Shown here in pieces: positions 60,086 to 64,000 of a stretch of DNA of 64,000 nucleotides. The DNA comes from Geobacter sp. UBA698 (GTDB lineage: Bacteria > Desulfobacterota > Desulfuromonadia > Geobacterales > Pseudopelobacteraceae). The notes under the pieces are model-generated. The model worked only from the letters and a program-made list of their open reading frames with translations, did no database searches and was not told where the DNA came from. Numbering within the stretch: the stretch's first letter is position 1; every line of letters starts with the position of its first letter. Position numbers and translations under genes: made by a program. The stretch spans positions 14,852 through 78,851 of the forward strand of contig DBMM01000106.1 of the NCBI GenBank assembly GCA_002298925.1, written 5' to 3'.

Positions 60086-61162
60086 ATGAACAACAATAAA
60101 ACCATCCTGATCATCAATCCCGGGTCAACCTCCACAAAAATCGGCATTTTCACTGCCGGGGAGATGAAGATTAACGAGTCGGTCAAACATCCTGACGAAG
60201 AGCTGCGCAGGTTCCCCACCATCTGGGACCAGTACGATTACCGCAGAGAGGCTATTTTCAAAGTGTTGCAGGACAATGGCATGACCATGGATGAAATCGA
60301 CGCCATCGCCTGTCGGGGCGGCAACGTCAAACCGCTGCCGGGCGGGACTTACAGGATCTGCGCCAGGATGATCGCCGACATGAAGAGCGGCATCTACGGC
60401 GGCCATCCCATCAATGTCGGCGGCCTGGTGGCCTACGAACTGGGCGATCAGTTCAATATACCCGTACTTACTGCCGATCCCCCCATGACCGATGAGCTCT
60501 GCACCTCCGCCCGCTATTCCGGCATACCCCAGATTGCCCGCCAGAGCAGTTTTCATGCCCTGAACCAGAAAGCCACCGGTCGTAAGATTGCTTCTGTATT
60601 GGGAAAAAAGTATGACGAGCTCAACCTGATCGTCGTGCATCTGGGAGGCGGTATCTCGGTCGGCGCCCACAGGAAGGGCAAGATCATCGATGTCAACAAC
60701 GCTCTGGATGGTGATGGTGCCTTTTCGCCGGAACGGGCAGGGTCGTTACCGGCGGGGGATCTGGTCAAGATGTGTTTCAGCGGCGACTATACCAGGGAGC
60801 AGATGCTGAAGCTGCTGACCGGCGGCGGTGGACTGTATGCCTATCTGGGCACGACCAACGCCATTGAAATCGAGCAGCGGATCGCCGATGGAGACCAGAT
60901 GGCGGCCGAGGTGTACGAGGCCATGATCTATCAGGTGGCCAAAGAGATCGGCGCCTGTACGACCGTGCTGGAAGGGGAGATCGATGCGATCGCCCTGACG
61001 GGCAGCCTGGTCTATTCCAAAATTCTGCTGGACAGCCTTTTGAAAAAGATATCGTTCATCGCCCCGGTGCTCCTGAACCCCGGCGAGAACGAGATGGAGG
61101 CCCTGGCCGATGCGACCATGCGCTACCTTAACAATGAGGAAGAGTTGTCTGTTTACGGTTGA
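60086..61162 (+). CDS. buk: Butyrate kinase
   Basis: Acetokinase-family kinase of 358 residues, converting butyryl phosphate and ADP to butyrate and ATP, or the reverse. The N-terminal phosphate loop is ILIINPGSTSTKIGIF at residues 6-21. The second block VVHLGGGISVGAHRKGKIIDVNNALDGDGAFSPERAG near residue 195 and the adenosine motif ALTGSLVYSK near residue 308 are typical of butyrate kinases. The length matches the family. I start at the ATG at 60086 behind GGAGG. Ptb lies 34 kb away at 25179. Confidence 0.94.
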   Translation: MNNNKTILIINPGSTSTKIGIFTAGEMKINESVKHPDEELRRFPTIWDQYDYRREAIFKVLQDNGMTMDEIDAIACRGGNVKPLPGGTYRICARMIADMKSGIYGGHPINVGGLVAYELGDQFNIPVLTADPPMTDELCTSARYSGIPQIARQSSFHALNQKATGRKIASVLGKKYDELNLIVVHLGGGISVGAHRKGKIIDVNNALDGDGAFSPERAGSLPAGDLVKMCFSGDYTREQMLKLLTGGGGLYAYLGTTNAIEIEQRIADGDQMAAEVYEAMIYQVAKEIGACTTVLEGEIDAIALTGSLVYSKILLDSLLKKISFIAPVLLNPGENEMEALADATMRYLNNEEELSVYG

Positions 61163-61248
61163 CATAGGCAACGCCGGAAATTTTCGTTCTGCAGGCAGGG
61201 ATGCATATCTCACGTCAGTACCAATAAAACAAAAAAAGGAGACAGAAA

Positions 61249-62016
61249 ATGGGAAGATTGAGCGGAAAAGTTGCCATCATCACGGGTTCGGCCCAGGGAA
61301 TCGGTGAGGCATATGCGGTAGGTTTGGCGAAGGAGGGAGCGAAGGTCGTCATTGCGGATATGCTCGATGGTCAGAATGCTGTTGAGAATGTCAGGAAGGC
61401 GGGCAGTGAAGCCATTTTCATAAAAACTGACGTAACCAGCCAGGAACAGTGCGATGCAATGGCCAAGGCCGCCTATGACAAGTTCGGTTCCGTGGACATC
61501 CTGCTTAACAATGCAGCCATCTTTGGCAATATCGCCCTGAAACCATTCATGGAATACAATGCCGCCGAGTTCATGAAAGTCCTGGAAGTCAATGTTCTCG
61601 GTCAGTTTCAGTGCATGAAAGCGGTCTTTCCCTACATGAAGGATAAGGGCGGAAAGATCATCAATATCGGATCGTCCTCTATCAACGAAGGTGTTCCCGG
61701 GATGCCCCACTACGTGGCATCCAAAGGTGCCATCATGGCCCTGACCCGTTCCATGGCCCGTGAGATGGGCGATTTCAAGATCAATGTCAACACCATTGCC
61801 CCCGGTTTTACCCATTCCGCAGGCGGCAACAACTTCGACAAGATCAAACAGTTGGATTTGCCACCGCTGGAAGAACTACAGCTCAATGCCCGCTGCATCA
61901 AGCGGGAGGCGGTGCCGGAGGACCTGATTGGTCTTGCCCTGTTCCTCTCCACCGATGACAGTGCCTTCATAACCGGGCAGATGATTGTTCACGACGGCGG
62001 TTTGTCGTTCCATTAG
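61249..62016 (+). CDS. Short-chain dehydrogenase/reductase
   Basis: Classical SDR of 255 residues. The coenzyme loop is ITGSAQGIGEAYAVG at residues 11-25, ADM at strand 2 favours NAD, NNAA lies at residues 87-90, and the catalytic Ser/Tyr/Lys appear in IINIGSSS and HYVASKGAI. It resembles alcohol and hydroxyacyl dehydrogenases of aromatic pathways such as phenylethanol dehydrogenase, but substrate cannot be assigned. AAGGAG precedes the ATG. It is 87 bases after buk. Confidence 0.9.
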   Translation: MGRLSGKVAIITGSAQGIGEAYAVGLAKEGAKVVIADMLDGQNAVENVRKAGSEAIFIKTDVTSQEQCDAMAKAAYDKFGSVDILLNNAAIFGNIALKPFMEYNAAEFMKVLEVNVLGQFQCMKAVFPYMKDKGGKIINIGSSSINEGVPGMPHYVASKGAIMALTRSMAREMGDFKINVNTIAPGFTHSAGGNNFDKIKQLDLPPLEELQLNARCIKREAVPEDLIGLALFLSTDDSAFITGQMIVHDGGLSFH

Positions 62017-62026
62017 GCAATCTAAA

Positions 62027-62124
62027 GGTCTCCGAGCTTTGTGGCCTAACGGGTGAAATCCCCAGGGCGGCTGGCCAAAGGGTCCTGCTGGAAACGGCTG
62101 GACCTCCCTTTCGGAAAGGAGACC
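62027..62124 (+). promoter_or_regulatory. Moco/Tuco-type riboswitch before the AOR gene
   Basis: A structured leader of about 98 bases. The outer stem GGTCTCC (62027-62033) pairs with GGAGACC (62118-62124). Inside are TCCGAG just after P1, an arm CTTTGTGGCC with GGCCAAAG, the conserved GGGTGAAATCCC, GGTCC with GGACC, and CTCCCTTTCGGAAAGGAG, a hairpin closed by a CGG loop. The CUCCGAG opening, GGUGAAAUCC segment and CUCCC/GGAG end are hallmarks of the molybdenum/tungsten cofactor RNA motif. It lies 35 bases before the start of an AOR gene, a target expected for this RNA. Confidence 0.75.
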
Positions 62125-62159
62125 CAGATATCAGCAATATCAGCTGAAAGGGAGAAAAA

Positions 62160-63890
62160 ATGGACAAGATTGTACGTGTTAATATGTCAGATTTGAGCAG
62201 CAGCACCGAGGGCGTTCCGCCGGAATGGGCGGGGCTGGGGGGACGTGCGCTGACCTCCGCTGTCGTTGCCAAAGAGGTTATCCCGTCCTGTCACCCCCTG
62301 GGTAAAAACAACAAGCTCGTTTTTGCGCCTGGTTTGTTAAGCGGCACAACCGCTGCAAATACCGGACGTTTTTCTGTAGGTGCCAAAAGTCCTCTGACCG
62401 GCACGATCAAAGAGAGCAATGCCGGCGGAACTGCTGCCCAGATGTTTGCCCGCCTCGGAATCAAGGCCCTGATCATCGAGGGCTTGCCTAAGGGCGATGC
62501 TTGGTACGGACTGTACGTCAGCAAAGATGGTGTGTCGATTGCTGAGGAAACCGAATTGATCGGTAAAGGAAACTTTGCAGTTGTTGCATCATTGGAACAA
62601 AGATTTGGCAAGAAAACCGGCGTGCTCACGATCGGCACGGCCGGAGAGATGCGGATGCTTTCTGCCAACATATCTGTAAAGGATAGTGACAGCAAACTTC
62701 GCAGTCACGGACGGGGCGGTCTTGGTGCCGTGATGGGCTCCAAGAAGATCAAATTCATTGCAATCGACGATAGTGATGCCTCCGGAGTCAGGCTGGCCGA
62801 CCCTGAAAAGTTCAAGGAGGCGGCTCGCACCTTTGCCAAGGCTCTTATTTCACACCATGCCACCGGTGAAGGTTTGCCTACGTATGGTACCGCGGAGATG
62901 GTGAATATCGTCAACGCAGCCGGAGGGCTTCCAACCCGAAATTTCACCTATGGGCAGTTTGAAGGTCATGAAAAAATCTCCGGTGAGACCTTGCGTGAAA
63001 CCATCATCGAGCGCGGTGGAAAGCCCAAGCATGGCTGTCAGGCCGGCTGCATCATCCAGTGCTCCCAGGTCTATAACGACAAGGACGGCAACTATGTAAC
63101 CTCCGGTTTCGAATATGAAACCATCGAGACCCTCGGTGCCAACGCCTGTATCGGAGATCTGGACCAGATAGCCCAGGCCGATTACATCATGGATGACATC
63201 GGGGTCGATTCCATCGAGACGGCGGTCGCTTTTGGTGTGGCCATGGAGGCTGGAGTGCTGGCCTTTGGTGATGGCCCTGGGGTATTGAAAATGCTTAGGG
63301 ATGAAATCGGTGCTGGCACCCCCCTTGGACGCATTCTCGGAAGCGGGGCCGGTAACGTCGGCAAACTCTATGGCATCACCCGGGTTCCCGTAGTGAAAAA
63401 CCAGGCTATTCCTGCCTATGATCCCCGTTCGATCAAGGGGATCGGCATCACCTATGCCACCAGCACCATGGGTGCCGATCATACCGCCGGCTACGCCGTC
63501 GGCACCAATCTGATGGGCGTGGGCGGTGGTGTGGTTGATCCGCTCAAGAAGGACGGCCAGGTCGAACTTTCGCGGCACCTGCAGATCATCACGGTCATGC
63601 TTGACTCCATCGGGCTCTGCCTGTTTGTCGGCTTCCCGTGTGCAGATATTCCGACCTGTGTTCCGGCGCTGATCGATATGCTCAATGCCCGTTTCGGCCT
63701 TGAACTGACCCCGGACTGGATCGGCGGATTGGGGGTCAATACACTCAAGACAGAACGCGCCTTCAATACCGCCGCAGGTTTCACTAACCATCATGACCGA
63801 CTTCCGGAGTTCTTTGAAGAGCCTTTATTACCTCACAACGCGGTGTGGGACTTCACCGGCGACGAAATCGATGAGTTTTGGAACTTTTGA
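62160..63890 (+). CDS. Aldehyde:ferredoxin oxidoreductase (second AOR)
   Basis: AOR-family tungsten/molybdenum-pterin enzyme of 576 residues. The N-terminal domain contains AGLGGRALTSAVVAKEV, the pterin segment APGLLSGTTAANTGRFSVGAKSPLTGTIKESNAGG near residue 58, and the AOR hallmark RSHGRGGLGAVMGSKKIK near residue 180. The cluster cysteines are spaced GCQAGCIIQC (CxxxCxxxC), unlike the CxxCxxxC of the fused AOR at 14473, with the late ligand near SIGLCLFVG. No MoaD domain is attached. It follows a Moco/Tuco-type riboswitch. With the Fe-alcohol dehydrogenase and butyrate kinase nearby it may oxidise butyraldehyde or an aromatic aldehyde. The 110 bases after the stop hold nothing I can support. 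Confidence 0.92.
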   Translation: MDKIVRVNMSDLSSSTEGVPPEWAGLGGRALTSAVVAKEVIPSCHPLGKNNKLVFAPGLLSGTTAANTGRFSVGAKSPLTGTIKESNAGGTAAQMFARLGIKALIIEGLPKGDAWYGLYVSKDGVSIAEETELIGKGNFAVVASLEQRFGKKTGVLTIGTAGEMRMLSANISVKDSDSKLRSHGRGGLGAVMGSKKIKFIAIDDSDASGVRLADPEKFKEAARTFAKALISHHATGEGLPTYGTAEMVNIVNAAGGLPTRNFTYGQFEGHEKISGETLRETIIERGGKPKHGCQAGCIIQCSQVYNDKDGNYVTSGFEYETIETLGANACIGDLDQIAQADYIMDDIGVDSIETAVAFGVAMEAGVLAFGDGPGVLKMLRDEIGAGTPLGRILGSGAGNVGKLYGITRVPVVKNQAIPAYDPRSIKGIGITYATSTMGADHTAGYAVGTNLMGVGGGVVDPLKKDGQVELSRHLQIITVMLDSIGLCLFVGFPCADIPTCVPALIDMLNARFGLELTPDWIGGLGVNTLKTERAFNTAAGFTNHHDRLPEFFEEPLLPHNAVWDFTGDEIDEFWNF

Positions 63891-64000
63891 GCATCTCCTT
63901 CCGAGTTCAAAATCCCGGTTCAGGATGTTATTCCAATTTCAGATCAGAGATGCACTCAAGGCGATGAGGATTGAGGTGACGAAGGCATACAAATAGTATG

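Noticed and set aside
62027..62124. Cobalamin riboswitch, because of the GGGTGAAATCCC segment
   Set aside because: The outer GGTCTCC/GGAGACC stem, CUCCGAG start and CUCCC/GGAG hairpin fit the Moco RNA, and the downstream gene is a Mo/W enzyme.
63793..63996. Possible small protein after the second AOR
   Set aside because: It is an out-of-frame reading overlapping the AOR 3-prime end with no ribosome site and no motif.

Overview
The window reads as a chromosomal segment of a strictly anaerobic, respiring deltaproteobacterium of the Geobacter group (Desulfuromonadia). Three things point there: a membrane-linked p-cresol methylhydroxylase (PCMH) with two flavoprotein isoforms as described for Geobacter metallireducens, a benzoate-CoA ligase beside a Liv-type ABC importer, and an acetate permease beside a succinyl-CoA:acetate CoA-transferase-like gene. 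The candidate FAD-linking tyrosine of the alpha subunit falls at residue 394, the number I recall for the G. metallireducens enzyme. I cannot name the species. I see no rRNA, tRNA, CRISPR, insertion sequence or prophage.

Layout. 1-4612 (minus): beta-oxidation-type genes (acyl-CoA dehydrogenase cut by the window edge, 3-hydroxyacyl-CoA dehydrogenase, enoyl-CoA hydratase, divergent thiolase). 4750-8691 (minus): acetate permease, its DUF485 partner and an acetyl-CoA hydrolase/CoA-transferase behind a -24/-12 promoter, next to a PAS/GAF sigma-54 activator (9114-11105). 11291-13536 (plus): metallo-beta-lactamase-fold hydrolase, GNAT acetyltransferase and Rrf2 regulator. 13537-24813: a molybdenum/tungsten region with an aldehyde:ferredoxin oxidoreductase (AOR) fused to a MoaD/ThiS domain, an alpha/beta hydrolase, a CMD-family protein, a three-subunit molybdenum hydroxylase, its maturation genes (xdhC, yqeB, yqeC, mocA) and a MarR regulator. 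A shared TTGCATACAA-type palindrome lies before these units. 24991-26939: tatA, phosphate butyryltransferase and a universal stress protein.

27063-33352 (minus): five-gene branched-chain-type ABC importer and benzoate-CoA ligase, the ligase behind a -24/-12 promoter. 33745-39333: CoA-transferase/GNAT fusion, XylR/DmpR-type sigma-54 activator and PAS-SpoIIE phosphatase. 40066-58507 (plus): the p-cresol block behind a third -24/-12 promoter. It runs: unknown membrane protein, FAD/Fe-S oxidoreductase, cytochrome b, subunit IV, Rieske protein, tetraheme cytochrome, PCMH cytochrome, a Tat-signal protein in the pchX position, PCMH alpha and alpha-prime, then an envelope module (DUF1302, DUF1329, YCF48-like, RND, Cache). 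58755-63890 (plus): Fe-alcohol dehydrogenase, butyrate kinase, SDR and a second AOR preceded by a Moco/Tuco-type riboswitch.

How the parts may work together (inference). p-Cresol is oxidised in the periplasm by PCMH to 4-hydroxybenzyl alcohol and 4-hydroxybenzaldehyde, with electrons entering the adjacent bc-type complex. Aldehydes could be oxidised by an AOR and acids activated by the CoA ligase. Ring reduction genes are not in the window. The beta-oxidation, butyrate (ptb/buk) and acetate genes would handle the products. The least explained parts are the pchX-like Tat protein, the oxidoreductase/membrane-protein additions to the bc complex, the envelope module with its heme-motif YCF48 protein, and the MarR-linked molybdenum hydroxylase with selenium-type maturation genes.
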